Below, piece by piece: positions 7,444 to 15,849 of a stretch of DNA of 32,918 bases. Source of the stretch: an uncultured Methylococcaceae bacterium (GTDB lineage Bacteria > Pseudomonadota > Gammaproteobacteria > Methylococcales > Methylomonadaceae); assembly GCA_903863905.1 (NCBI GenBank), contig CAIPDT010000101.1:1-32918 (forward strand). Direction: 5' to 3'. The position numbers and the translations under genes are program-made. The notes below the pieces were generated by a model, which was not told the origin of the DNA, did not search any database, and worked only from the letters and a program-made list of their open reading frames with translations. Position 1 is the first letter of the stretch. Every line of letters begins with the position of its first letter.

Positions 7444-8487
7444 ATGAGTAAGCAAAGAAAAGCAGTGGCATTAATTTCGGGTGGATTGGATTCAATGCTA
7501 GCCGCAAAGATAATTATGGAACAAGGTATCCATGTTGAGGGTATTAATTTTTTTACGGGCTTTTGTGTGGAAGGTCATACCCATGCCATTCGTGAGAAAA
7601 GTAATGCTAAGCCGACTCGAAATAACGCCTTATGGGTCGCAGAACAATTAGGTATTAAATTACATATTGTGGATGTGATCGAAGAGTATAAAAAAGTCCT
7701 GATTAATCCTAAGCATGGTTATGGTCAGCACATGAATCCGTGTTTGGATTGTAAAATCTTTATGGTTAATAAAGCCAAGCAATGGATCGTGGAAAATGAT
7801 TTTGATTTTATTATTACCGGTGAAGTGATCGGACAGCGTCCTATGTCACAAACAAAATCAAAAATGCCTATCGTGTCTAAGCAGTCAGGGGCAGATGATT
7901 TATTACTGCGCCCCATGTGTGCAAAGAATTTACCGGCTACGCTGCCTGAAATTGAAGGCTGGGTAGATAGAGAAAAGCTTTATGATATTACGGGGCGTTC
8001 ACGCAAACCCCAAATTGAAATGGCTAAAGAATTTGGTATTGATGATTATTCCCAACCTGCCGGGGGGTGTTGTTTTTTGACAGATAAGTATTATTCTGCA
8101 AAACTCGTTGATCTATGGAAAGCTCAAGGCACTAAAGATTATGAATTAGATGATATTATGCTGTTAAAAGTAGGTCGACATATTAGACCTAGACCGCATT
8201 TTAAGCTAATTATTGCCAGAGAAGAAGGTGAAGGACGCTTCTTGCAAGGCTATAAAAAAGAATTTACCAGTATGCACTGTTCAAGTCATCCTGGACCATT
8301 AGCGTTAATTGATGGTGTCGTGTCTGCCGAAGATTTATATTTAGCGGCTCAAATTGTCGGGCGTTATGGACAAGGTCGTGAAGCAGAGCAGGTCGATATT
8401 ACGGTAACAGATCAAGAGGGTTCAGAAAGAGTTCTTCAGGTTAAGCCGTTAAGAACAGACGAAATAAGTAATGACTGGCACGTTTAA
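7444..8487 (+). CDS. PP-loop thiouridylase-like protein (MnmA/TRMU-related)
   Basis: 347 residues. SGGLDS at 12-17 is the PP-loop that binds ATP and adenylates a carbonyl oxygen. Paired cysteines C100 and C103 in NPCLDC and C209/C210 in PAGGCC are well placed to carry and deliver sulfur. RPMSQ near residue 132 and a basic C-terminal half suggest RNA binding. It is related to MnmA, which makes 2-thiouridine at tRNA position 34, but the CxxC and CC pattern and the C-terminal domain differ from E. coli MnmA, so it is probably a distinct paralogue. AAAGGTGTT precedes the ATG. The TusA-like gene directly after it is a natural sulfur donor. Substrate unproven. Confidence 0.8.
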   Translation: MSKQRKAVALISGGLDSMLAAKIIMEQGIHVEGINFFTGFCVEGHTHAIREKSNAKPTRNNALWVAEQLGIKLHIVDVIEEYKKVLINPKHGYGQHMNPCLDCKIFMVNKAKQWIVENDFDFIITGEVIGQRPMSQTKSKMPIVSKQSGADDLLLRPMCAKNLPATLPEIEGWVDREKLYDITGRSRKPQIEMAKEFGIDDYSQPAGGCCFLTDKYYSAKLVDLWKAQGTKDYELDDIMLLKVGRHIRPRPHFKLIIAREEGEGRFLQGYKKEFTSMHCSSHPGPLALIDGVVSAEDLYLAAQIVGRYGQGREAEQVDITVTDQEGSERVLQVKPLRTDEISNDWHV

Positions 8488-8497
8488 GAACATTCCT

Positions 8498-8728
8498 ATG
8501 GCACTAAAAGAAACTTTAAATGCTCGGCGGTTACTCTGTCCTTTACCGGTGATTCGAACTCAGGATAAAGTAAAACTACTTAAACCTGGTGATCAGTTGG
8601 AAGTGATTTGTACAGACCCTGGGGTGATGCATGATATTCCCGCCTGGTGTCGTATTAATGGTCATAAAGTGCTTGAAACCCATTCGTGTGATCATGAATA
8701 TATTATTGTTCTTGAAGTAGGTGAGTAA
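8498..8728 (+). CDS. TusA-family sulfurtransferase
   Basis: About 76 residues from the ATG giving MALKETLNARRLLCPLPVI; an ATG nine codons upstream would overlap the previous gene by 17 nt. CPLP is the CPxP active-site motif of the TusA/SirA/YeeD family, in which the Cys carries a persulfide. DPGVMHDIPAWC is the conserved helix, and the second Cys there is common. TusA proteins relay sulfur from a desulfurase to tRNA-modifying enzymes or to sulfur oxidation. Placed between a PP-loop thiouridylase-like gene and a CDF transporter, it most likely serves the former. Its stop overlaps the next start by one base. Confidence 0.88.
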   Translation: MALKETLNARRLLCPLPVIRTQDKVKLLKPGDQLEVICTDPGVMHDIPAWCRINGHKVLETHSCDHEYIIVLEVGE

Positions 8729-9882
8729 TGACTGAAGTCCTTGATACAGCGAAAATCCATAAACTTAAAGCTCGAGCTAGTTATGTAGGTGCTGCGGTTA
8801 ATGTGTGTCAGACGCTGATCAAAATTGGCTTTGGTTTTTGGGTGCAGTCTGCGGCTTTAATTGCTGATGGGATTCATTCCTTATCTGATTTGTTAAGTGA
8901 TTTACTCGTTATCGTTGCGGTTAGATTAGGCAGTCGAGAAGCAGATTACGAACATCCCTACGGACATCGTCGTTTTGAAACGATCGCCACTGTTATTTTA
9001 GGAGTTAGTTTAGTATTGATTGGCGGGGGGATTACCTGGTCTGTCATGAATCGAATGGCAAATCCCGAGCATTTGCCGGTACCTAATATCTTTGGGATAG
9101 CGATTGCAGCACTTTCTATTTTAATTAATGAGTGGCTCTATCATTACACTAAACGGATCGCTAAAAAGACGCGCTCTAAATTATTGTTGGCCAATGCTTG
9201 GCATCAACGCAGTGATGCCATTTCATCTTTAGTGGTGTTGGTCGGTATTGGCGCGGTGATGCTAGGTTATCCTTTAGCGGATGCCATTGCTGCGATTGTG
9301 GTCGCTTTAATGGTCGCAAAAATCGGTTTAAATCTGATTTTTGAAAGTATTAAAGAATTGGTTGATACTTCATTACCGCCTAAATTAGTTTCTGAAATCC
9401 GAAAGGCTATTATGACCATTGATGGTGTGGAAGGGATTCACTTATTACGGACACGACAAATGGGCGAGGATGCCTTAATTGATGCGCATATTGTGGTTGA
9501 TCCGCGTATTACGGTTTCTGAAGGGCATACTATTGGCGATACGGTAAGAGACGAATTAATTAGTCGTTTTGATGATGTGATGGATGTCTTAGTGCATGTT
9601 GATCCAGAAGATGATGAAGGCTTATTTTGCAAACAAAAGCCCTTAATTCGGGCTGATGTAAGAAGTTTATTAGATCAATATCTGGTTGATTTTAAAGAGT
9701 CGATTATTGATTTTAGGATTCATTATTTAAATGGCTTGATTGAATTAGAATTAATCTTACCTTATACCGTGAGTACACAACCACAGGTCTTAGATAAATT
9801 AAATAAACAGCTTAGACGCATGGAAAGAAGAGTCAGGAAGATTAAGACTATTACATTATTTTTTAAACAAAAAGAGGGTTAA
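8728..9882 (+). CDS. Cation diffusion facilitator family transporter
   Basis: 384 residues. Inner-membrane CDF antiporter that exports divalent metals (Zn, Fe, Mn, Cd) against protons. Helix 2 holds the metal site in ADGIHSLSDLLSD (D47, H50, D54) and helix 5 the matching pair in AWHQRSDAISS. EHPYGHRRFET is the family loop. The cytoplasmic domain follows (IDGVEGIHLLRTRQMG, DAHIVVDP, VLVHVDPEDD). The tail from about residue 300 adds some 80 residues resembling a second ferredoxin-like domain, longer than in E. coli FieF (300 residues). The 1-nt TAATG overlap with the TusA-like gene implies translational coupling. The metal cannot be told. Confidence 0.92.
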   Translation: MTEVLDTAKIHKLKARASYVGAAVNVCQTLIKIGFGFWVQSAALIADGIHSLSDLLSDLLVIVAVRLGSREADYEHPYGHRRFETIATVILGVSLVLIGGGITWSVMNRMANPEHLPVPNIFGIAIAALSILINEWLYHYTKRIAKKTRSKLLLANAWHQRSDAISSLVVLVGIGAVMLGYPLADAIAAIVVALMVAKIGLNLIFESIKELVDTSLPPKLVSEIRKAIMTIDGVEGIHLLRTRQMGEDALIDAHIVVDPRITVSEGHTIGDTVRDELISRFDDVMDVLVHVDPEDDEGLFCKQKPLIRADVRSLLDQYLVDFKESIIDFRIHYLNGLIELELILPYTVSTQPQVLDKLNKQLRRMERRVRKIKTITLFFKQKEG

Positions 9883-9885
9883 ACG

Positions 9886-11100
9886 ATGGCGGTAGGACAG
9901 TGCGATTTTCCAATCATGAACGATGTCGCTGGAATAACGCTGGGCACAGCCTGTGCAGGTATTAAGCAAACGGTAAAAGATGACATCTTGGTCATTCAAA
10001 TGTCCGAACAGGCGACGTGTGCCGGTGTATTTACGCAGAATGCTTTTTGCGCGGCACCTGTACATGTTGCCAAGGCAAATTTGGCTCATCAACCGCGTTG
10101 GTTATTAATTAACTCGGGTAATGCAAATGCCGGAACAGGCGAACAAGGTATGCAGGATGCACTCTTATCGTGTGCTGAGTTGGCTAAAGTCGTTGGCGGA
10201 AAAGAGAATCAAGTCTTACCCTTTTCGACCGGAGTGATCGGTCAGCCTCTACCCGTGGCTAAAATAACCGCTGTATTACCGAAAGTAGTTAAAGATTTAG
10301 CTATCAACCATTGGGGTAAGGCAGCTTACGCGATTATGACCACCGATACTTTTCCTAAAGGGGTTTCTAAAGTCATTACCGTAGCGGGTGAATCGATTAC
10401 CATTAATGGCATCTCTAAAGGTGCCGGTATGATTCAGCCTAATATGGCGACTATGCTCGGGTTTATGGCAACCGATGCTAAAATTAATCAAGCTTTGTTG
10501 CAGGACTGTTTGGCGGCGGCGGTTGAGCAGTCGTTTAATCGCATTACCGTAGATGGCGATACCTCAACTAATGATGCTTGTATCTTAATTGCGAGTGCTT
10601 GTTCTGCCGCCCCTGAAATTGTAGCAGGCACTGACAATTATACAATTTTTGCGGATGCTGTCATGAGCGTGTGTAAACAATTAGCTGAAGCGATTGTGCG
10701 TGATGGAGAAGGCGCCACTAAATTGATGCGTATAAAAGTCAAAGAGGCTTTACACGATGAAGAAGCCGTTCGCGTGGGTAAAACCATTGCTCACTCACCG
10801 CTAGTTAAAACCGCTTTCTTTGCCAGTGATCCTAATTGGGGTCGTATTCTTGCGGCGGTTGGGCGCTCGGGTGTCGAAAATATGGTGCTTGAGCAGGTGC
10901 AGATTTTCTTGGATGATGTTTGCATCGTTAGAAACGGAGGTCGTGCTGAGGATTATACTGAGGAGGCAGGGCAAGCCGTCATGGATAGAGAAGAAATTAC
11001 CGTGACTGTAAAGTTGGGTCGAGGAACAGCCGCTCAAGAAGTGTTAACCTGTGATTTATCTTATGATTATGTAAAAATTAATGCAGAGTATAGAACGTAA
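9886..11100 (+). CDS. argJ: Glutamate N-acetyltransferase/amino-acid acetyltransferase
   Basis: 404 residues, as expected. ArgJ transfers acetyl from N-acetylornithine to glutamate, recycling acetyl groups in arginine synthesis; some versions also use acetyl-CoA. The precursor cleaves itself before the nucleophile Thr, here T189 in QPNMATMLGF. INSGNANAGTG, TTDTFPKG, TVDGDTSTND and DPNWGRILAA are family signatures, as is the C-terminal SYDYVKINAEYRT. AGAGGG precedes the ATG. It lies 3 nt after the CDF gene and 39 nt before mutT-thiE. The monofunctional/bifunctional question cannot be settled from this sequence. Confidence 0.96.
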   Translation: MAVGQCDFPIMNDVAGITLGTACAGIKQTVKDDILVIQMSEQATCAGVFTQNAFCAAPVHVAKANLAHQPRWLLINSGNANAGTGEQGMQDALLSCAELAKVVGGKENQVLPFSTGVIGQPLPVAKITAVLPKVVKDLAINHWGKAAYAIMTTDTFPKGVSKVITVAGESITINGISKGAGMIQPNMATMLGFMATDAKINQALLQDCLAAAVEQSFNRITVDGDTSTNDACILIASACSAAPEIVAGTDNYTIFADAVMSVCKQLAEAIVRDGEGATKLMRIKVKEALHDEEAVRVGKTIAHSPLVKTAFFASDPNWGRILAAVGRSGVENMVLEQVQIFLDDVCIVRNGGRAEDYTEEAGQAVMDREEITVTVKLGRGTAAQEVLTCDLSYDYVKINAEYRT

Positions 11101-11139
11101 ACCAACGACTCTGATTAATGTTTTCAAATTTTCTAAGCC

Positions 11140-12111
11140 GTGAATAAGCCATCACCTCTTCAAGTCGCTGTGGGCGTGGTTAAGAATACGCAAGGGGAAG
11201 TCTTAATCTCCTTGCGCAGTCAGTCACTGCATCAAGGTGGGCTTTGGGAGTTTCCGGGTGGAAAGGTTGAGCCGGCGGAAACGGTGGAACAGGCCTTACG
11301 GCGTGAGCTTAAAGAAGAGCTCGGGATTACAGTTATTTCAGCGCATTCATTGTTGACCATTAAGCACGATTATCCTGATATTTCAGTGCAATTACATGTT
11401 TATGAAGTGACGGAATTTTTAGGGGGCGCTAAGAGCCACGTTAATCAGCCTCTTAAATGGGTTAAGCCTGTGGAGTTAACGCGCTATACCTTTCCTGCCG
11501 CTAATCAGTCGATTGTTATGGCGGCTCAATTACCGAATTATTATGCGATTTTAAATGACGCAGAAAATGCCTTATTAGAGAGTCGTTTGAGGTTATTGGT
11601 GGATAGGGGTGTTAAACTCATTCAGTTGCGCTTAAAAAGCATTTCTGAGCCTGATTTGCATGAGTTTTTAAGGTGGGCTAAGCCTTTATGTCAGCAACAT
11701 AAGGTGATGTTATTGGTTAATTCGGCGGTTATTAATGCGCAAGCGATTGCTGTTAATGGTATTCACTTAACCAGTCGAGACTTGATGGCGATGACGCAAC
11801 GTCCACAAGGTAAAGAACTAGGGTTTAACGAGGCGCCTTATTGGGTATCCGCTTCCTGTCATACTTTAACGGAATTAAAACACGCAGAAGCTGTAGGTGT
11901 TGATTTTGTGGTGCTCTCGCCGATATTACCGACCGAGACGCACCCAGAAGCCGAACCCTTAGGATGGCAAACCTTTGCTGAGTTAGTGTCTCAAGTTAAC
12001 TTGCCCGTCTATGCCTTGGGCGGTTTGTCTTCTCACCACTTAGAGCAGACTCAATTACTGGGTGGACAAGGCATTGCGGGTATTAGGGCGTTTTTAAATG
12101 AGCGCTTGTAA
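11140..12111 (+). CDS. Nudix hydrolase (MutT) fused to thiamine-phosphate synthase-like domain
   Basis: 323 residues from a GTG start with a weak ribosome-binding site. Residues 7-130 are a MutT domain with the complete Nudix box (41-63: G, E47, R55-E56, E59-E60, G62), as in 8-oxo-dGTP diphosphatase. From about 134 (YYAILND) a ThiE/TenI barrel follows, with IQLRLK, LLVNS, NGIHLTSRDL, SASCHTLTELKHAEAVG, DFVVLSPI and ALGGLS, the last two being ThiE phosphate-site elements. This fusion is known in gammaproteobacteria. Whether the second domain makes thiamine phosphate is uncertain: the region that usually binds pyrophosphate is diverged. It ends nine bases from the convergent bcp gene. Confidence 0.92.
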   Translation: MNKPSPLQVAVGVVKNTQGEVLISLRSQSLHQGGLWEFPGGKVEPAETVEQALRRELKEELGITVISAHSLLTIKHDYPDISVQLHVYEVTEFLGGAKSHVNQPLKWVKPVELTRYTFPAANQSIVMAAQLPNYYAILNDAENALLESRLRLLVDRGVKLIQLRLKSISEPDLHEFLRWAKPLCQQHKVMLLVNSAVINAQAIAVNGIHLTSRDLMAMTQRPQGKELGFNEAPYWVSASCHTLTELKHAEAVGVDFVVLSPILPTETHPEAEPLGWQTFAELVSQVNLPVYALGGLSSHHLEQTQLLGGQGIAGIRAFLNERL

Positions 12112-12120
12112 GCGTTGAGT

Positions 12121-12603
12121 TTACACTAAGCCTGCAAGTTGCTGGCACTGTGCTAAAACCTCGGCAACGTGGCCCTTTACTTTAACTTTTCTCCATTCGG
12201 CACTTAATAAACCTTCTGGATTAATAAGAAAAGTACTGCGTTCAATGCCTCTCACTTGTTTGCCATACATATTCTTCATTTTGATAACATCAAATAATTG
12301 GCAAAGGGTTTCGTCAGTGTCTGAGAGTAAATCAAAAGGAAAGCATTGCTTGGCTTTAAAGTTATCGTGTGAACGCACACTGTCTCGAGAAATGCCTAAG
12401 ATAACAGTATTGGCTTGGCTAAAAGCTTCGATAGAATCTCTAAACTCTTGGCCTTCAAGCGTGCAACCGGGCGTACTGTCTTTTGGATAAAAATAAAGTA
12501 CAACGGATTGGCCTTGGTAATCGCCGAGTTGGATTATTTTATCGTCAGTGGCCGAGGCTTTAAAGTTGGGGACAACAGATCCAATGCTTAAATGGCTTAT
12601 CAT
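12121..12603 (-). CDS. bcp: Thioredoxin-dependent peroxiredoxin of the BCP/PrxQ type
   Basis: 160 residues from the ATG giving MISHLSIGSVVPNF; the longer in-frame start would overlap gcvR. It reduces hydroperoxides in the cytoplasm. FYPKDSTPGCTLEGQEFRD carries peroxidatic C47. The resolving Cys that many members have five residues later is replaced by Gln, so it may work as a 1-Cys enzyme or with a distant Cys. Later elements are VILGISRD, FDLLSD and RSTFLINPEG. Four nt after gcvR, an order also seen in E. coli. A second, exported member of the family lies at the far end of the window. Confidence 0.93.
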   Translation of the reverse strand: MISHLSIGSVVPNFKASATDDKIIQLGDYQGQSVVLYFYPKDSTPGCTLEGQEFRDSIEAFSQANTVILGISRDSVRSHDNFKAKQCFPFDLLSDTDETLCQLFDVIKMKNMYGKQVRGIERSTFLINPEGLLSAEWRKVKVKGHVAEVLAQCQQLAGLV

Positions 12604-12607
12604 AAAA

Positions 12608-13138
12608 TTATCTTTTGACGGGTTCAAGAATAGCATCAATGTTTAATTGATCACAAAAGTCTAAAAACTCTTCTCTTAAGGATAAGAGCGGCAGTTGCGG
12701 CGGCACTAAGACGATAAACTTAGTGGAAAAAACGGCAGATTGAATGTAAGGTGCTTGGTAAGAACTACCCACAATTTCTTCAATCATAATTTCTCGATCG
12801 TATAAAAAAGCAGTGATCGATTCTACCACACTGTTTTTATCTAAAGAGAGGGTTTCCAACGAATACGGAATACAATCTTTGGTACGTTCTTTGTCTTTGT
12901 GATCAGGACGTAAGGTTTGTATTTTAATATCAATACGTTTTTGAACATATTCCAAGGTGCTTTCCACTTTGGCAATTTGGTTCCAATTACCTTGGATAAG
13001 CAAGTATGCAGCGTTCGATTGACTGAGTTGTGATGATCTTATTTCGAGAATGTTACAGTTGCAGTCACGCACAATCGGTAATATTTCGCCAATAAAATCG
13101 GTTGAGTTGGTACCTAAAACAGATATGACTAATTGCAT
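12608..13138 (-). CDS. gcvR: ACT-domain regulator, GcvR-like
   Basis: 176 residues with two ACT domains: residues 1-80 (LVISVLGTNSTDFIGEILPIV, then NCNILEIRSSQL) and about 90-170 (SVVESITAFLYDREIMIEEI). GcvR of E. coli binds GcvA and holds back transcription of the glycine cleavage operon; no gcv genes are nearby. Position directly before bcp is the classical one. No clear ribosome-binding site precedes the ATG. A likely promoter (TTGTCT, 17 nt, TATCTT) lies about 65 nt upstream in the divergent region shared with the SPOR gene. Confidence 0.88.
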   Translation of the reverse strand: MQLVISVLGTNSTDFIGEILPIVRDCNCNILEIRSSQLSQSNAAYLLIQGNWNQIAKVESTLEYVQKRIDIKIQTLRPDHKDKERTKDCIPYSLETLSLDKNSVVESITAFLYDREIMIEEIVGSSYQAPYIQSAVFSTKFIVLVPPQLPLLSLREEFLDFCDQLNIDAILEPVKR

Positions 13139-13202
13139 TGTATTAAATAAAGTTAATTTTTGATAAGTTTATCATTAAAAGCTCCAAAACTTTATGAACA
13201 TT

Positions 13203-13231
13203 AAGATATATTGGTATTAAAATAAAGACAA
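13203..13231 (-). promoter_or_regulatory. Predicted promoter for gcvR-bcp
   Basis: On the - strand TTGTCT is followed after exactly 17 nt by TATCTT. Transcription would start near 13196 and give a leader of about 58 nt. That leader contains a perfect 6-bp inverted repeat, TGATAA-gt-TTATCA (13161-13174), a possible operator. Confidence 0.4.
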
Positions 13232-13304
13232 ATTTCTCATCGGATTACATAGTAGTTATTTTAATTATTAGGGTTAATCTTTCTTTCCGCTATAAATTCT
13301 CAAT

Positions 13305-14774
13305 ATGACTAAAAAACAGAAACATAATCCGAATAGCCGTTTTAATGATTTTAATGCAGAAGATGATTTTATTGTTGATTTAGATATTAACTCAAATCAA
13401 CAAGAATTGCCCCCTGTACCTTTAAATAATACTTGGGATGATGATGCGACTATTAATACTTTATTGATGGGGACGGATTTAAATGCCCAAGAAGAGGTCG
13501 ATGATGATGACTTAGTGTTATTAGATCATCGCCCGATAGAAGATATAGAGGTTTTAGATGAGCATGAAAATGTTGATCATTTTGCCATAGGGCCTATTGA
13601 AGAGTTTGAAGATTTAGTTGAAGAGACTGTACCTGTTGAACGTAAAGCACCTATTACTTTAAATAAAGAAATAATAGACTCTCAGCCAGACACGTTGTTT
13701 GTCGATGAAAATTTTGAGCTTCCACCTTTAAAAGATGCTTCTGATCTGAATGCTCTTGACGAAGCATCCTTGAAGTCCGTGCCTGTAATGATAGATAAAG
13801 ACGTTGAGATGGTTTCTGACTTCAATTTTTTATCCGAACCATTAGAAGAACCTATTGTACCTATCGACTTAGAAGCAAAAGACGCTTTTTTTAAAGCGGA
13901 AGATACGTCTAATCATCCTGTCAATTCATCTGTTGATTATCAGGCAGAAGCATTGAATTATCAGAATGATGCTGGGTTGGATAGTTTCGATACCAAGACC
14001 TTGGCTCAAATAAATGTTGACGACACGCAAATAAAACAGCTAAAGCGGTTAAGTTTTATTGCGTTAGGTGTGAGTGGGTTAGCCTTGTTATGTGCGATAG
14101 GCTTAGGGATTGCCGTGTTTAATTTACACAATCAAGTGTCTAAGTTAAAAGATCTGACTTCAATTCTTGAAGAAGATGTGAGTGCTTTTACCGAAAAAAC
14201 GTCACAGATAGAGGGGGGAAGTCATATCGCTATTGAATCGGTTAATCCTTCAGCAGATAACCCCGTTATTGGTACTGAAAATAGAGGGGTTAAAAATGAT
14301 CATCCGCATGAGAAACCTAAAAAGGCGCGTGAAGCGGCTGTTATAGAAACAACTTTTGATTTGCCCGTAGATCATAAGTCAAACAGTCAGGCAACCTTTA
14401 CGTCAATCAAGGCGGAAAAAATAAAGACTAAAGCTGTTGAGGTTAATCGAAAGAAAATAGCGGTTGAGGTGGCCCATAAAGAAACTAAAGCATCGGTTAA
14501 AGAGCATGTTTTAGCTAAAAAAGAAAGTATTTCTATATCAAAAGCATGGGCCGTTAATTTAATCGCGTTTAAAGACCCAACAGAGGCAAGAAAAAAAGCC
14601 ACAAAACTGATCCAACAAGGCATTCCCGTTAAAGTGATTACTTTTAATGCTAATAAAACCGCTTGGTATCAACTGAGGGTAGGGGGCTTTAAGAATAAAA
14701 TCAATGCCAGTTCTTATGCTGATAAAGTTAAGAAGTCTTTTAATTTGGATAGTGTATCGGTCAATAGCTTATAA
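13305..14774 (+). CDS. SPOR-domain single-pass membrane protein, DamX/DedD-like
   Basis: 489 residues. Residues 1-245 are acidic, low in structure and cytoplasmic; 249-272 (LSFIALGVSGLALLCAIGLG) form one membrane helix; then a short coiled stretch, a Lys-rich linker, and a C-terminal SPOR domain from about 412 (AWAVNLIAFKDPTEA ... WYQLRVGGFKN). SPOR domains bind denuded peptidoglycan at the division septum. The layout matches E. coli DamX and DedD. It stands alone, divergent from gcvR and convergent with the DUF1249 gene, and not at the aroB-linked locus where damX usually sits. No ribosome-binding site is visible, and a TATAAA lies only 9-14 nt before the ATG. Confidence 0.85.
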   Translation: MTKKQKHNPNSRFNDFNAEDDFIVDLDINSNQQELPPVPLNNTWDDDATINTLLMGTDLNAQEEVDDDDLVLLDHRPIEDIEVLDEHENVDHFAIGPIEEFEDLVEETVPVERKAPITLNKEIIDSQPDTLFVDENFELPPLKDASDLNALDEASLKSVPVMIDKDVEMVSDFNFLSEPLEEPIVPIDLEAKDAFFKAEDTSNHPVNSSVDYQAEALNYQNDAGLDSFDTKTLAQINVDDTQIKQLKRLSFIALGVSGLALLCAIGLGIAVFNLHNQVSKLKDLTSILEEDVSAFTEKTSQIEGGSHIAIESVNPSADNPVIGTENRGVKNDHPHEKPKKAREAAVIETTFDLPVDHKSNSQATFTSIKAEKIKTKAVEVNRKKIAVEVAHKETKASVKEHVLAKKESISISKAWAVNLIAFKDPTEARKKATKLIQQGIPVKVITFNANKTAWYQLRVGGFKNKINASSYADKVKKSFNLDSVSVNSL

Positions 14775-14783
14775 CGTTTTATG

Positions 14784-14805
14784 CGATTAGCATCCCTGCT
14801 AATCG
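14784..14805. terminator. Hairpin between convergent SPOR and DUF1249 genes
   Basis: CGATTAGCA and TGCTAATCG form a perfect 9-bp stem with a 4-nt TCCC loop, midway between the two stop codons. T-runs are poor on both sides, so a bidirectional terminator is likely but not certain. Confidence 0.55.
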
Positions 14806-14814
14806 ACTCAAGAG

Positions 14815-15252
14815 TTAAGTATTTTTAGGGTCAAACTGATATTGTTTTTTAAGGCAATGATCTAGCCATTTTTGTAAGAAGTAATTTAAACGCCATTTAT
14901 AATTCATAATCTCAGTGCTTAAGCTTGGGTTTTTATAAACCTGCGTGACCTGTGGGCGATTATGATCATTTAAGACTTCTGCTATTTGTGCATCTAGATA
15001 AAGACGAATATGCAGGGCAGGTTCAACGAAGCTATCAGACGGCGTATTAAAGCAATGGCTGAGTTCAATGGTCATGGTATAGGGCGATAACGCCAATACT
15101 TTTAAATAAAGATTCGATTGATGGTGAGCAATACCCGTAGCAGACTCTTTAAACGATAATAAATCCGGAACTAACCTCAGTAGTTTTTGATAATTCGATT
15201 CACAGATGATCTCAAGACAATAAGATTTATTGATCGGATTAACAAAACTCAT
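14815..15252 (-). CDS. DUF1249 family protein (YqiB-like)
   Basis: 145 residues. ICESNYQKLLRLVPDL at the N-terminus and PALHIRLYLDAQIAEVL in the second half are the hallmarks of DUF1249 (E. coli YqiB). Function unknown; soluble and probably cytoplasmic. In E. coli yqiB lies by nudF and cpdA, but here it directly follows queD with a 5-nt gap, suggesting co-transcription. Confidence 0.85.
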   Translation of the reverse strand: MSFVNPINKSYCLEIICESNYQKLLRLVPDLLSFKESATGIAHHQSNLYLKVLALSPYTMTIELSHCFNTPSDSFVEPALHIRLYLDAQIAEVLNDHNRPQVTQVYKNPSLSTEIMNYKWRLNYFLQKWLDHCLKKQYQFDPKNT

Positions 15253-15257
15253 GCGCT

Positions 15258-15665
15258 TTAGTTATTTTCTTGATAACAAGCAGAGGCACTTGATGTTTCC
15301 CATAACACCACTTGTGCCACATTAAAGCCAGAACGTTTTAGATGTTGATAAATCATCTTGCTAAGCACTTCAGCGGTAGGGTGTTCATCTAAAGCCATAA
15401 AGCGTTCATTATTGGCGGTTAACATTGGAATAATCGGATCATCTTTATGTAATAAAAAATTATGATCAAGATATTCGTCAATATACGCTTCTACACAGTC
15501 TCTAATGTCTGCAAAATCACACACCATACCTTGATCGTTTAGTTGCTCTTGTTTGATAGAAATAGAGGCTTTAACGCTATGGCCATGTAAATTACGGCAT
15601 TTGCCTTGATGGTTCATTAAGCGGTGGCCGTAACAAAAATAAACTTCTTTGGTAATTGTAAACAT
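15258..15665 (-). CDS. queD: 6-carboxytetrahydropterin synthase
   Basis: 135 residues, the family length. It converts 7,8-dihydroneopterin triphosphate to 6-carboxy-tetrahydropterin, the second step towards queuosine and preQ0. Zn ligands are H14, H27 and H29 in YGHRLMNHQGKCRNLHGH; C23 is the catalytic Cys. VCDFADI, LDHNFLL and the C-terminal WETSSASA with the pterin-binding Glu complete the fold. The closely related PTPS of pterin synthesis is the alternative, but the single Cys in this motif favours QueD. No other que genes are in the window. Confidence 0.92.
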   Translation of the reverse strand: MFTITKEVYFCYGHRLMNHQGKCRNLHGHSVKASISIKQEQLNDQGMVCDFADIRDCVEAYIDEYLDHNFLLHKDDPIIPMLTANNERFMALDEHPTAEVLSKMIYQHLKRSGFNVAQVVLWETSSASACYQENN

Positions 15666-15780
15666 ATTGAGAATTGAGGATTTTTGACGTCTAATTGAAG
15701 ACGGATTGAATATAAATTAAAGCAGATTTTACTATAAAAACACGTCTTACGTTGAAGGAGTCGATTAAAAAATGAAATTA

Positions 15781-15811
15781 TTTAGAAATAATTGCTAAAT
15801 TTCTATAAAAT
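15781..15811 (+). promoter_or_regulatory. Predicted promoter for accA
   Basis: TTTAGA and TATAAA (continuing to TATAAAAT) are spaced by 17 nt and would start transcription about 30 nt before the accA ATG. A second possible -10, TATACT at 15833-15838, would leave almost no leader. No clear ribosome-binding site precedes accA. Confidence 0.4.
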
Positions 15812-15849
15812 CTACACTTTAATCTAACTGTTTATACTAAGTTGTCTAC

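Noticed and set aside
12604-12639. Upstream start for the bcp gene
   Set aside because: It would overlap the gcvR frame and add 12 residues not typical of the family; the ATG at 12603 fits a 4-nt gap.
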